Positions 53,609 to 62,136 of a DNA stretch of 64,000 nucleotides are shown here, one piece after another. Each line of letters opens with the position of its first letter. Position 1 is the first letter of the stretch. The notes below the pieces were generated by a model, which had not been told where the DNA came from, searched no databases, and worked only from the letters and a program-made list of their open reading frames with translations. The DNA comes from Janthinobacterium aquaticum (GTDB lineage: Bacteria; Pseudomonadota; Gammaproteobacteria; Burkholderiales; Burkholderiaceae_D), in contig NZ_WFLK01000003.1 in assembly GCF_009208565.1 (NCBI RefSeq), positions 434,001-498,000 of the forward strand, in the 5' to 3' direction. Position numbers and translations under genes: made by a program.

Positions 53609-55195
53609 ATGGATAGCGCGCGCCGCATCTTCCTGCTCAGTGCGGCGCGCATCGGCGCCCTGGCTGGCGCCGCTACCGCCCTGTCCGGTTCCACTGCTGC
53701 TGCCGGCGTCAATGCCGGCGGCTATCCGTTTGCGCTGGGCGTGGCCTCCGGCTCGCCCCTGCCTGACGCGGTGGTGCTATGGACGCGCGTCAGTTACGAT
53801 CCCTTGCAGGCCGCCGCCACGCCAGCCATCGCGCTGGCAGTGCGCTGGGAAGTGGCCAGCGACGAAGCGTTCCGCCATATCGTGGCCAGGGGCCAGGCCA
53901 CCGCCACGCCCGAACTGGCCCATAGCGTGCACGTGGATGTGGGCGGCCTGTCGCCCGGACGCTGGTACTGGTACCGCTTTATGCTGGGCGACGCCGTCAG
54001 CCCCGTTGGCCGCACCCGCACCGCGCCAGAGCCCACCAGCATGCCCGCCATGCTCAAGCTGGCGGTGGCCTCGTGCCAGCACTGGGAGTTCGGCAGCTAT
54101 GCGGCGCACCGGCATATTGCTGCGGCGGCGCCCGACCTGGTGGCGTTCCTGGGCGACTATATCTACGAATGGGGCGCTTATCACCTTGAGCACCCGCAGC
54201 GCGCCATCCGGCGTGACGAAAGCTTCACCCTGGCGCAATACCGCGCGCGCTATGCGCAGTACAAGAGCGACAAAGATCTGCAGGGCGCGCATCTGGTCGC
54301 ACCGTGGATCGTCACTTGGGACGACCATGAAGTGGCCAACGACTACGGCAACGAGCGCGACGAGTTGCTGACCACCACCTTTTTGCAGCGACGCGCAGCC
54401 GCCTACCAGGCGTTTTACGAACATATGCCGCTGCGCCTGCTGCCGCTGGGCCGGCGCGGCTTTGTCGACATGCGCATCTAACAGCGTTATGACTGGGGCC
54501 GCCTGGCACGTTTCCATGTGCTCGATGACCGCCAGTACCGCGCCCAACATGCGTGTTCCAAACCGAACCGTGGCGGCTCGAACTCGGTCACCACGCGTGC
54601 CTGCCCCGAGCTGATGCAGCCTGGTCGCAGCATGCTGGGCAGCGAACAGGAGCGCTGGCTGCAGGCGGGACTGGCGCAATCGCCGGCGCGCTGGAATATC
54701 CTGGCGCAGCAGACGCTGATGGCGCAGTCGAGCCAGGTGCCAGTGCTGCGTCCGGGCGATGAGCGGGTCTGGACCGATGGCTGGGACGGCTATCCGATGG
54801 CGCGCCAACAGCTGCTCGATACCCTGCAGGCAAGCCGCGCGCGCAATCCGCTGGTGCTGTCGGGCGACGTGCACACGTTTTACGCAACCGAACTGAGCCG
54901 CAACGCCATGCGCGCGGCCAGTCGCAGCAATCCGGTGCTGGCGACCGAGTTCTGCGGCACATCCGTCACGTCAAGCTCGCGTCCGCAAGCGCGCACGGCC
55001 GAATACGTGGCCATGAATCCGCATATCAAATACGGCCGCAGCGACAAGCGCGGCTATATGCTGCTGGCCATTACGCCAGAAAAAACCACGGTGCTGTTCC
55101 AGGGCCTGGACAATGTGCGCGACAGCGCCTCGAACGTGGCCACGCTGGCCAGCTTTACCGTACGCGACGGCAAGGCTGGCCTGCAGCAGGGCTGA
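53609..55195 (+). pseudogene. phoD: Alkaline phosphatase D (PhoD) family gene interrupted by an in-frame stop
   Basis: One 529-codon reading frame broken only by TAA at 54479-54481 (codon 291), with no frameshift. The N-terminal part has a Tat-type signal (SARRIFLLSAARIGALAGAA), the PhoD N-domain and metal-binding motifs FLGDYIYEWGA and TWDDHEVANDYGN. The C-terminal part continues in frame (QRYDWGRLARFHVLDDRQYR) and has SGDVHTFYATEL, with further metal ligands. Family members read MRIY or similar at the break, so a Tyr codon (TAC/TAT) probably became TAA. The truncated 290-residue product would lack part of the metal centre. Sequencing error is the main alternative. Confidence 0.88.
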
Positions 55196-56068
55196 TCACA
55201 TTGCCGATACTTTCTTGAGCGCGTCGCGATAACGGCGGCTGACCGGCACTTCACTACCGGTCGACAAGCTGGCGCGCGCGTCGCCCGAATCAAGCGGCAC
55301 GATGCTTTGCACAAACGCCAGGTTGACGATATAGCTGCGATGGACGCGCACGAAACAGGCCGGATCGAGCCGGCGCTCGATGGCCGCCATGGTCGAGCGC
55401 AGCGGATAGTCGTGGCCGCGCACATGCAAATTGACATAATTGCCCCAGGCCTGCAGCCATTCGATGTCTGCGGCCGGCAGCAGAAAATCCTTGCCCAGCT
55501 TGCGCACCAGAAAGCGCTCGGGCTGCTCGACCGGTTCCACCGCCGGGCCTTCATCCGGTTCTGCCAGTAAAGTTGCCTCGCCCTGCCAGCGCATCAGCAG
55601 CAAACGATAGAAACCGACCACCAGCAACACCATAAAGTAAGCACGTACATCCTTGACATATTCATACGGCAATTCATGCCACCAGTTGCCGAAATCATAG
55701 CTGCTGCCCTGGCTCCAGTACGCCAGCTTGCGCAGGGCCACCATCGCAGCCACATGCACCAGGCTGTATGCAACCGACACGGCCAGGTGAAAGCGCAGGT
55801 TCTGGCGCTGGAACACCAGCTGCAGGGGCCGCATCTGACCGGCCAGCACCACCGCCGGTACCAGCGCCAGCAGCACAAGATTGCTGCTCCACTCCCATAC
55901 GGCCACTTGCCACCAGGGCGTAGACAGTCCGGCCCGTCGCAGGTCAAGCAAGACCAGCCAGCTGTTGACGCTAGCCTGCAGCAAATACAGCGCGATCCAG
56001 AATCCGGGTTCGGCCACGCGGCGCCAGAGTTGATAACGTTGCAACAGATCGGTGGAAGATACGCGCAT
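55196..56068 (-). CDS. LytTR-domain transcriptional regulator with N-terminal membrane domain
   Basis: A 290-residue protein: four predicted membrane helices (about residues 18-175) and a C-terminal LytTR DNA-binding domain (about 190-285: FLVRKLGKDFLLPAADIEWL, YVNLHVRGHDYPLRSTM, CFVRVHRSYIVNLAFVQSI). Such membrane-bound LytTR proteins act without a receiver domain. Target unknown. ATG 56068 starts the conserved part; the Shine-Dalgarno is weak. Its stop meets the phoD stop back to back (TGATCA). Confidence 0.88.
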   Translation of the reverse strand: MRVSSTDLLQRYQLWRRVAEPGFWIALYLLQASVNSWLVLLDLRRAGLSTPWWQVAVWEWSSNLVLLALVPAVVLAGQMRPLQLVFQRQNLRFHLAVSVAYSLVHVAAMVALRKLAYWSQGSSYDFGNWWHELPYEYVKDVRAYFMVLLVVGFYRLLLMRWQGEATLLAEPDEGPAVEPVEQPERFLVRKLGKDFLLPAADIEWLQAWGNYVNLHVRGHDYPLRSTMAAIERRLDPACFVRVHRSYIVNLAFVQSIVPLDSGDARASLSTGSEVPVSRRYRDALKKVSAM

Positions 56069-56224
56069 GGGCTCAGCCGTTTGATAAGTGGCACGATTGT
56101 ACGGCCCCGAACTGGTCCCGGGTAGGCAATTCGTCCCGGCCAGCCGTCCGCTGGTCACATGCCGCTGGCCCGCAACGCGCATGCTGCCTATGCTGGGGCC
56201 TCTTTGACCACTTGCTCAGCTGCC

Positions 56225-57391
56225 ATGACCGATGCTACCCGCCGCCACGATATCGACGCCTTGCGCTTTCTCGTTTTTACCCTGCTGATCTTTTTTCATA
56301 CGGCCCTGATGTATCTGGAGGGTTCAGGTTTTCATATGCGCAGCAGCTATACCACCGACCTGCTCAATATGCCGCTCGTGTTCCTCAACCGCTGGCGCAT
56401 GGAACTGGTTTTCCTGATCTCCGGCGTCTCGTGCGCGATGATGACGCAAACGACGCGCGGCACGTTCCTGTGGCGGCGCGTCCAGCGCCTGCTGCTGCCG
56501 CTGCTGTTCGGCATTGCCGTCATCATTCCCATCCAGCCGTATTGCGAAGGCGTCAGCAACGGCCTGGTCGAACCGGGCTATGGACAGTTTCTGCTGCATT
56601 ATTTTGGCGGCTACCCGTGGCCTGCCGGTGCCTTTGCGGGCTGGCAATATGGCTTTACCTGGAATCATTTGTGGTATCTGGTCTACCTGCTGCTCTATAC
56701 GGTCATGCTGGTGCTGCTGCAGCCGGTAATCGACCGGGTCAGGCCACTGTTCCTGCGCTTGCGCGGCGCCGCCCTGCTGGTGCTGCCGGCCGTGCCGACG
56801 CTGGCTGCCACGGTGTTGCTGAAACTGCGCTATCCGGAAAACCACGCGGTAATCAATGACTGGTACGCGCACGCCATCTACTTCACGCTGTTCCTGTACG
56901 GCTGGTGGTTGGGCAATGACAAGTCGCTCTGGGCGGAACTGGCGCGCCTGCGCTGGCATACCCTGTGGGCAGGCCTGGCGGCGTTTGCCGTGTACATGTA
57001 TTTCGACAAGATTTATTCGGAAAACCTGCTGACCTGGGCTTCCATCGGTTCCTGGCCCATGCGCAACCTGTATATGTGGCTGGCCATCTGCACCATACTG
57101 GGCTGGTCGCATACCTTGCTCAATCGTCCTTACAGATGGCTACCTTGGGCGCGCCAGGCCGTCTTTCCCTGGTATATCCTGCACCAGAGCGCTATCGTGC
57201 TGCTGGCCTACTGGCTGGTACCGCTGCGCCTGGGACCGGTGACCGAACCGGTGCTGGTGCTGCTGGGCACGCTGCTGATCTGCTGGCTCGGTACCGAGTT
57301 GATCAAGCGGGTCAACTGGCTGCGCCCCTGTTTCGGCCTGCCAGCTCTGCGGCGCACCGAAGCCGGCGCGCCGCTGGTCGTGGCAAATTAA
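56225..57391 (+). CDS. Membrane acyltransferase (acyltransferase 3 / OpgC-like)
   Basis: A 388-residue protein with about ten membrane helices. It opens RRHDIDALRFLVFTLLIFFH, the acyltransferase-3 signature with the catalytic-type His (about 28), followed by FLISGVSCAMMTQT and the basic loop RRVQRLLLPLLFGI. Proteins of this kind O-acylate or succinylate glucans and surface sugars; the MdoC/OpgC branch is the closest I recognise. Substrate unknown. The ATG at 56225 was chosen because the family starts here. Its stop overlaps the convergent fadD stop by 4 bases. Confidence 0.85.
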   Translation: MTDATRRHDIDALRFLVFTLLIFFHTALMYLEGSGFHMRSSYTTDLLNMPLVFLNRWRMELVFLISGVSCAMMTQTTRGTFLWRRVQRLLLPLLFGIAVIIPIQPYCEGVSNGLVEPGYGQFLLHYFGGYPWPAGAFAGWQYGFTWNHLWYLVYLLLYTVMLVLLQPVIDRVRPLFLRLRGAALLVLPAVPTLAATVLLKLRYPENHAVINDWYAHAIYFTLFLYGWWLGNDKSLWAELARLRWHTLWAGLAAFAVYMYFDKIYSENLLTWASIGSWPMRNLYMWLAICTILGWSHTLLNRPYRWLPWARQAVFPWYILHQSAIVLLAYWLVPLRLGPVTEPVLVLLGTLLICWLGTELIKRVNWLRPCFGLPALRRTEAGAPLVVAN

Positions 57392-59070
57392 GCCACCTTT
57401 TTCTCGTCACGCAACTGGCGGCGCAAGATCTTGCCGACATTGGTTTTCGGCAGTTCATCGCGGAACTCGATGTATTTCGGTTTCTTGTAGGCCGTCAGTT
57501 CATGCTTGCAGTGCTCACGGATCATTTCCACCGTCAGGTTCGGGTCCTTGCGCACCACAAACACTTTCACCGCTTCGCCGGCATTGGCGTCAGGCACGCC
57601 GATGCACGCGCATTCAAGCACGCCGGGGCAGGACGCCACTACTTCTTCGACTTCATTCGGATAGACGTTGAAACCCGAGACAATAATCATGTCCTTCTTG
57701 CGGTCAACGATGCGTACATAGCCGCGCTCGTCCATGATGCCCACGTCGCCGGTCTTGAAGTAGCCATCGGCCGTCATCGACTTGGCGGTTTCATCGGGAC
57801 GCTGCCAGTAGCCAGCCATCACTTGTGGCCCCTTGACGGCGATCTCGCCCGGCTGGCCCAGCGGCACGTGCACGCCGTCGTCATCGATAATGGCCACTTC
57901 GGTTGACGGAATCGGCATGCCGATGGTGCCGGTAAATTCGGTAATGTCGACGCGGTTGCCGGTCACCACCGGGGAGGTTTCCGACATGCCATAGCCTTCG
58001 ATCAGCGGGCAGCCGGTGACCTTCAGCCAGCGTTCGGCCACGGTGCGCTGCAGCGCCATGCCGCCGCCATTGCATACCTTGTAGCTCGAGAAATCGAGCT
58101 TGGCAAAGTCTTCGTTATTGAGCAGCGCGTTGTACAGCGTATTGACCGCAGGGAACACCACGATCTTGTACTTGGCCAGCTCCTTGACGAAGCCGGGGAT
58201 ATCGCGCGGGTTGGGAATGAGCACATTGAGGCCACCCAGGCGCATGCCCATCAGTGCGCTGACGGTCAGCGAGTAAATATGGTACAGCGGCAAGGCACTG
58301 ACAAAACCCATCGAGGTGGCGCGCATTTCTTTGGTCATCACCGGCGAAATCCAGGCTTCGTTCTGCAGCACGTTGGCAATCACGTTACGGTGCAGCAGCA
58401 TCGCGCCTTTCGAGACGCCCGTAGTGCCGCCCGTGTACTGCAGGAAGACGATATCGTCATGGCCCTGCTGCACCGGCTTCAAGCTCAAACGCGCGCCTTC
58501 GGCCAGCATCTTGTTAAAGCTGATGGCCGTCGGCAGCGAAAACGCCGGTACCATTTTCTTGATCTTGCGCACCACCAGATTGACGATCGCGCCTTTCAGG
58601 GTGCCGAGCAGGTCGCCCATGGTGGCCACGATCACATGCTTGACCTGCGTGCGCGGCAGCACCTGCTCGACCGTGGTGGCAAAGTTTTCCAGCACGATGA
58701 TGGCTTCGCTGCCCGAATCGGTCAGCTGGTGCTCGAGTTCGCGTGGCGTATAGAGCGGATTGACGTTGACCACCGTATAGCCGGCACGCAAAATGGCCGC
58801 CAGCGCCACCGGATACTGCAGCACATTGGGCAGCATGATGGCCACCCGCGCGCCCGGCTGCAGGCCGCGGCTTTGCAGCCAGGCGCCCATCTGCGCCGAC
58901 AGCTTGTCGAGCTCGCGGTAGGTCATGAACTTGTCCATGCACACGAACGCATTGCGCTCGGCATACTTCTGGAACGATTCTTCCAGCAAATGCGTGACCG
59001 AACGGTACTGCGTGCAATCGATTTCTGCCGGCACGTTATCGGGGTATGACTTCAACCAAATCTTGTCCAT
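57388..59070 (-). CDS. fadD: Long-chain fatty acid-CoA ligase (second copy)
   Basis: A 560-residue AMP-forming acyl-CoA synthetase that activates fatty acids for beta-oxidation. AMP/ATP motif FLQYTGGTTGVSKGAMLLHR (about 213-232), YGMSETSPVV, the hinge GYFKTGDVGIMDERGYVRIVDR and the C-terminal lysine in LPKTNVGKILRR. AGAGG precedes the ATG. It is the second of two adjacent paralogues, 44 bases after the first, an arrangement like the Pseudomonas fadD1/fadD2 pair. Confidence 0.95.
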   Translation of the reverse strand: MDKIWLKSYPDNVPAEIDCTQYRSVTHLLEESFQKYAERNAFVCMDKFMTYRELDKLSAQMGAWLQSRGLQPGARVAIMLPNVLQYPVALAAILRAGYTVVNVNPLYTPRELEHQLTDSGSEAIIVLENFATTVEQVLPRTQVKHVIVATMGDLLGTLKGAIVNLVVRKIKKMVPAFSLPTAISFNKMLAEGARLSLKPVQQGHDDIVFLQYTGGTTGVSKGAMLLHRNVIANVLQNEAWISPVMTKEMRATSMGFVSALPLYHIYSLTVSALMGMRLGGLNVLIPNPRDIPGFVKELAKYKIVVFPAVNTLYNALLNNEDFAKLDFSSYKVCNGGGMALQRTVAERWLKVTGCPLIEGYGMSETSPVVTGNRVDITEFTGTIGMPIPSTEVAIIDDDGVHVPLGQPGEIAVKGPQVMAGYWQRPDETAKSMTADGYFKTGDVGIMDERGYVRIVDRKKDMIIVSGFNVYPNEVEEVVASCPGVLECACIGVPDANAGEAVKVFVVRKDPNLTVEMIREHCKHELTAYKKPKYIEFRDELPKTNVGKILRRQLRDEKKVA

Positions 59071-59114
59071 CTCGCCTCTTCTTTATCTGTAGGGTGGCCG
59101 CCTGCCACCAGTTG

Positions 59115-60797
59115 TCAGGCAGCGGCCTTGTTTTCGTCACGCAAGGCGCGACGCAATATCTTGCCGACGTTGGTCTTCGGCAGCTCATCACGAAACTCGA
59201 TATATCTGGGTCGTTTATAACCGGTCAGTTGCTCTTTGCAATATGCCAGCAGGGTGTCAGCCGTGAGATTCGGGTCGCGGCGCACCACGAACACCTTCAC
59301 CGCTTCGCCCGAATGCTCGTCCGGCACGCCCACGCAAGCGCACTCGAGCACGCCGGGATGGGCCGCTACCACCGCCTCCACCTCGTTCGGATAGACATTA
59401 AAGCCAGACACCAGGATCATGTCTTTCTTGCGGTCGACGATCTTCACAAAGCCGCGTTCATCCATGATGCCCACGTCGCCCGATTTGAAAAAGCCGTCGG
59501 CCGTCATCACCTTGGCCGTCTCGTCCGGGCGATTCCAGTAGCCGCTCATCACCTGCGGGCCACGAATGGCAATTTCACCGGGCTGGCCCAGCGGCACTTC
59601 ATGACCATCGTCGTCGAGGATGGCAATTTCGGTCGACGGAATCGGCAGGCCGATGGTACCGGTAAACTGCGTGCTGTCGGCGCGGTTGCAGGTGGCCACC
59701 GGCGAGGTTTCCGACAGGCCATAGCCTTCGATAATCGATACGCCGGTAATTTTCTGCCACTTGTCGTTGACGGCCTGCTGCACGGCCATGCCGCCGCCAT
59801 TGGCAATCTTCAGGCCCGAGAAATCGAGGTGCGCAAAATCGGGGTGGTTGGCCAGCGCGTTATAGAGCGTATTGACTGCCGGCAGCAGATTGAATTTGTA
59901 CTTGGCCAGTTCCTTGATCAGGCCCGGGATATCGCGCGGATTCGGGATCAGGATATTGAGCGCGCCGACCCGCATGCCCCACAGCGCACAGGCCGTCAGC
60001 GCAAAGATATGGTACAGCGGCAAGGCGCATACCACGATCACCTGTTCTGGCTGTTTGGGATCGAGCGCGGCGCCCGACCACGCTTCGCTTTGCAGCACAT
60101 TGGCAATCACATTGCGATGGCTGAGGGTGGCGCCTTTCGATACGCCCGTGGTGCCGCCCGTGTACTGCAAAAAGGCAGCGTCATTGATCTGCACCTCGAC
60201 TGGCGTAAGCTTCATGCCGCTGCCATGGCCGAGCGCACTCTTGAAGCGCATGGCGTTGGGCAGCGAATAGGCCGGCACCATTTTCTTGATATTGCGCACC
60301 ACGAAATTGACGATGGCGCCCTTCACGGTGCCCAGCATTTCGCCCATGCTGGCCACGATAATATGCTTGACGCTGGTCCTGCCCAGCACCTGTTCGAGCG
60401 TATGGGCAAAGTTTTCCAGCACGATAATGGCTTCGCTGCCCGAATCGTTGAGCTGGTGTTCAAGTTCGCGCGCCGTATAGAGCGGGTTGACATTGACTAC
60501 CGTATAGCCGGCGCGCAGCACAGCGGCAATGGCCACCGGATACTGCAGCACATTGGGCATCATCAGCGCCACGCGCGCGCCTTTTTTCAGGCCGCGGCTT
60601 TGCAGCCAGGCACCCAGTTGGCGTGAATAGGTATCGAGCTCGGCATAGGTCAAAAATTTGTCCATGCAGACATACGCCTTGCGCTCTGCATATTTTTGAA
60701 ACGCTTCTTCGAGCAAGTGCACCAGCGAACGGTATTGGTCCGGATTGATGTCGGCAGGAACGCCCGGTGGATACGACTTCAGCCAAATTTTTTCCAT
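59115..60797 (-). CDS. fadD: Long-chain fatty acid-CoA ligase (first copy)
   Basis: A 560-residue paralogue of the next gene with the same length and motifs (FLQYTGGTTGVSKGATLSHR, YGLSETSPVATCN, GFFKSGDVGIMDERG, LPKTNVGKILRR). The two start almost alike (MEKIWLKSYPPGVPADI and MDKIWLKSYPDNVPAEI). Differences cluster around residues 190-260, likely affecting the acyl pocket. The ATG at 60797 has AGAGG upstream; the longer in-frame version would run into the promoter. Confidence 0.95.
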   Translation of the reverse strand: MEKIWLKSYPPGVPADINPDQYRSLVHLLEEAFQKYAERKAYVCMDKFLTYAELDTYSRQLGAWLQSRGLKKGARVALMMPNVLQYPVAIAAVLRAGYTVVNVNPLYTARELEHQLNDSGSEAIIVLENFAHTLEQVLGRTSVKHIIVASMGEMLGTVKGAIVNFVVRNIKKMVPAYSLPNAMRFKSALGHGSGMKLTPVEVQINDAAFLQYTGGTTGVSKGATLSHRNVIANVLQSEAWSGAALDPKQPEQVIVVCALPLYHIFALTACALWGMRVGALNILIPNPRDIPGLIKELAKYKFNLLPAVNTLYNALANHPDFAHLDFSGLKIANGGGMAVQQAVNDKWQKITGVSIIEGYGLSETSPVATCNRADSTQFTGTIGLPIPSTEIAILDDDGHEVPLGQPGEIAIRGPQVMSGYWNRPDETAKVMTADGFFKSGDVGIMDERGFVKIVDRKKDMILVSGFNVYPNEVEAVVAAHPGVLECACVGVPDEHSGEAVKVFVVRRDPNLTADTLLAYCKEQLTGYKRPRYIEFRDELPKTNVGKILRRALRDENKAAA

Positions 60798-60917
60798 GCT
60801 GTGCCTCTTGTCTCGAATAATCGTAGGGGGAGCCGGCGCTGTGGGCGCGGCACGCGTGGTGACTACGTTTCTGTGCTGCGGATTCTGTCGTCCTGCAGTC
60901 AATATGAGCATTCTTGA

Positions 60918-60973
60918 GAGCAATTGCTCGGTGCTGCTAACGCGATGCTATCGGGCGCTGCCCTTCCATGCAA
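60918..60973 (-). promoter_or_regulatory. fadD promoter with a palindromic operator candidate
   Basis: TTGCAT (60973-60968) and TAGCAT (60950-60945) on the minus strand are 17 bases apart. A perfect 12-bp palindrome, GAGCAATTGCTC (60929-60918), lies about 15 bases past the -10, just after the expected transcription start, where a repressor would block elongation. The remainder of 60798-61088 shows no gene. Confidence 0.55.
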
Positions 60974-61088
60974 GCGCTTTCAGCACGATTCGAGCACGAA
61001 TTCTAAGGGCTTTTTACGCTGCATTGCAGCATGAAAAATACACCGTTACGTCTCCACCGGACTTGGTGAAGCTGACAATCTTTAAAGG

Positions 61089-62135
61089 TCACGGGCTGAC
61101 CAATTGCTGCAGGCGGCGTACGCGTTCCGGCTTGTCCAGGCGAGCCAATGTGTGCACTGCAGCATAAAAAGCACGAAAGTTCTTTTTTTCTTCCAGCAAA
61201 TTTTTAAAGGCCGGCAAAAAATCATTGTAGGTCGCCACCGAAGCCAGGTGCGCATTGCTCAAGGGCTGCTCGAACCAGCGGTCATAACCACCATAACCTC
61301 CCCATTGCTGGCGCAATAGCTGGTAGTCCTGTTTCAAGGCAGCAAACAGGCGCGCCTTGCGCGCACGCTTCTCCGCATCCGGCATCGGGCTCGCATAAAC
61401 CTCCTCAAGACGCTTCTTGTAGCGCAGCAGCAAGGCCAGGAAATCCTGGCGCCGCATTGCATACGCATCATAGGCAGTACGCAGCGCCTCGCTGCTGTGG
61501 CCGGCCAGCCAGCGCTGTACGCCGGCCTCTTCCACGGCCATGGCAAACGATTCGTTGAAGGCCGAGTCGCCCGGCACATACACGACCTGGTGCGCCAGTT
61601 CATGGAAAATCATGCGCGCCAGTTCGGCGTCGTTGTAGTTGATAAAGGTCGACAGCAACGGATCGTCAAACCAGCCCAGCGTGGAGTAGGCCGGCACGCC
61701 GCCGACCTGCACATCGTAATGTTCGCTGCGCAGCGTAGCTGCATACGCCAGCGCCGCTTCCTTGCTGTAATAGCCGCGATAGCTGACGCAGCCGGCAACC
61801 GGAAAGCACCATTGCAGCGGCTGCAACGACAGTTCCGGCGTGGCCACCACGTTCCACAGCACAAACGGGCGTTGCAAGGCTGCATAGTTCTTGTAGCTGC
61901 CATTGTCGGGCAACGCCAGTTCGCTGACGGCAAAGCGGCGGATCTGCTGCGCCGTGGCCAGCCGGCTCTTCAGACGCGGCTCGGTGGCCGGATCAGTGAG
62001 CCAGTCGTCAACGGGGCGCGCCGCCGACCAGACGCCGTACTGGCCTTGCGCCGCCTGCGTGTAATACTGCAGCTGGGAGCAGCCGCCCAGCAGCAGGCAC
62101 AATGCGCCCGGCAGCAGGCGAGCCGGCCAGCGCAT
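61089..62135 (-). CDS. Predicted zinc aminopeptidase, lipoprotein
   Basis: A 348-residue predicted lipoprotein (lipobox LGGC, C19). It matches the COG4324-type predicted aminopeptidases: H178-E179-L-A-H182 zinc motif in FHELAHQ and E195 in FNESFA as third ligand; also QGQYGVWSAARPV, LPDNGSYKNYA and GVPAYSTLGWFDDP. Probably faces the periplasm. ATG 62135 was chosen because it opens the lipoprotein signal; it begins 1 base after the stop of the molybdopterin oxidoreductase gene, so the two are likely cotranscribed. Confidence 0.88.
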   Translation of the reverse strand: MRWPARLLPGALCLLLGGCSQLQYYTQAAQGQYGVWSAARPVDDWLTDPATEPRLKSRLATAQQIRRFAVSELALPDNGSYKNYAALQRPFVLWNVVATPELSLQPLQWCFPVAGCVSYRGYYSKEAALAYAATLRSEHYDVQVGGVPAYSTLGWFDDPLLSTFINYNDAELARMIFHELAHQVVYVPGDSAFNESFAMAVEEAGVQRWLAGHSSEALRTAYDAYAMRRQDFLALLLRYKKRLEEVYASPMPDAEKRARKARLFAALKQDYQLLRQQWGGYGGYDRWFEQPLSNAHLASVATYNDFLPAFKNLLEEKKNFRAFYAAVHTLARLDKPERVRRLQQLVSP

Positions 62136-62136
62136 G

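Noticed and set aside
54479-54487. Programmed stop-codon readthrough in phoD
   Set aside because: TAA-CAG shares only the first part of the known CARYYA readthrough context and the next codon is CGT, so a plain nonsense mutation is simpler.
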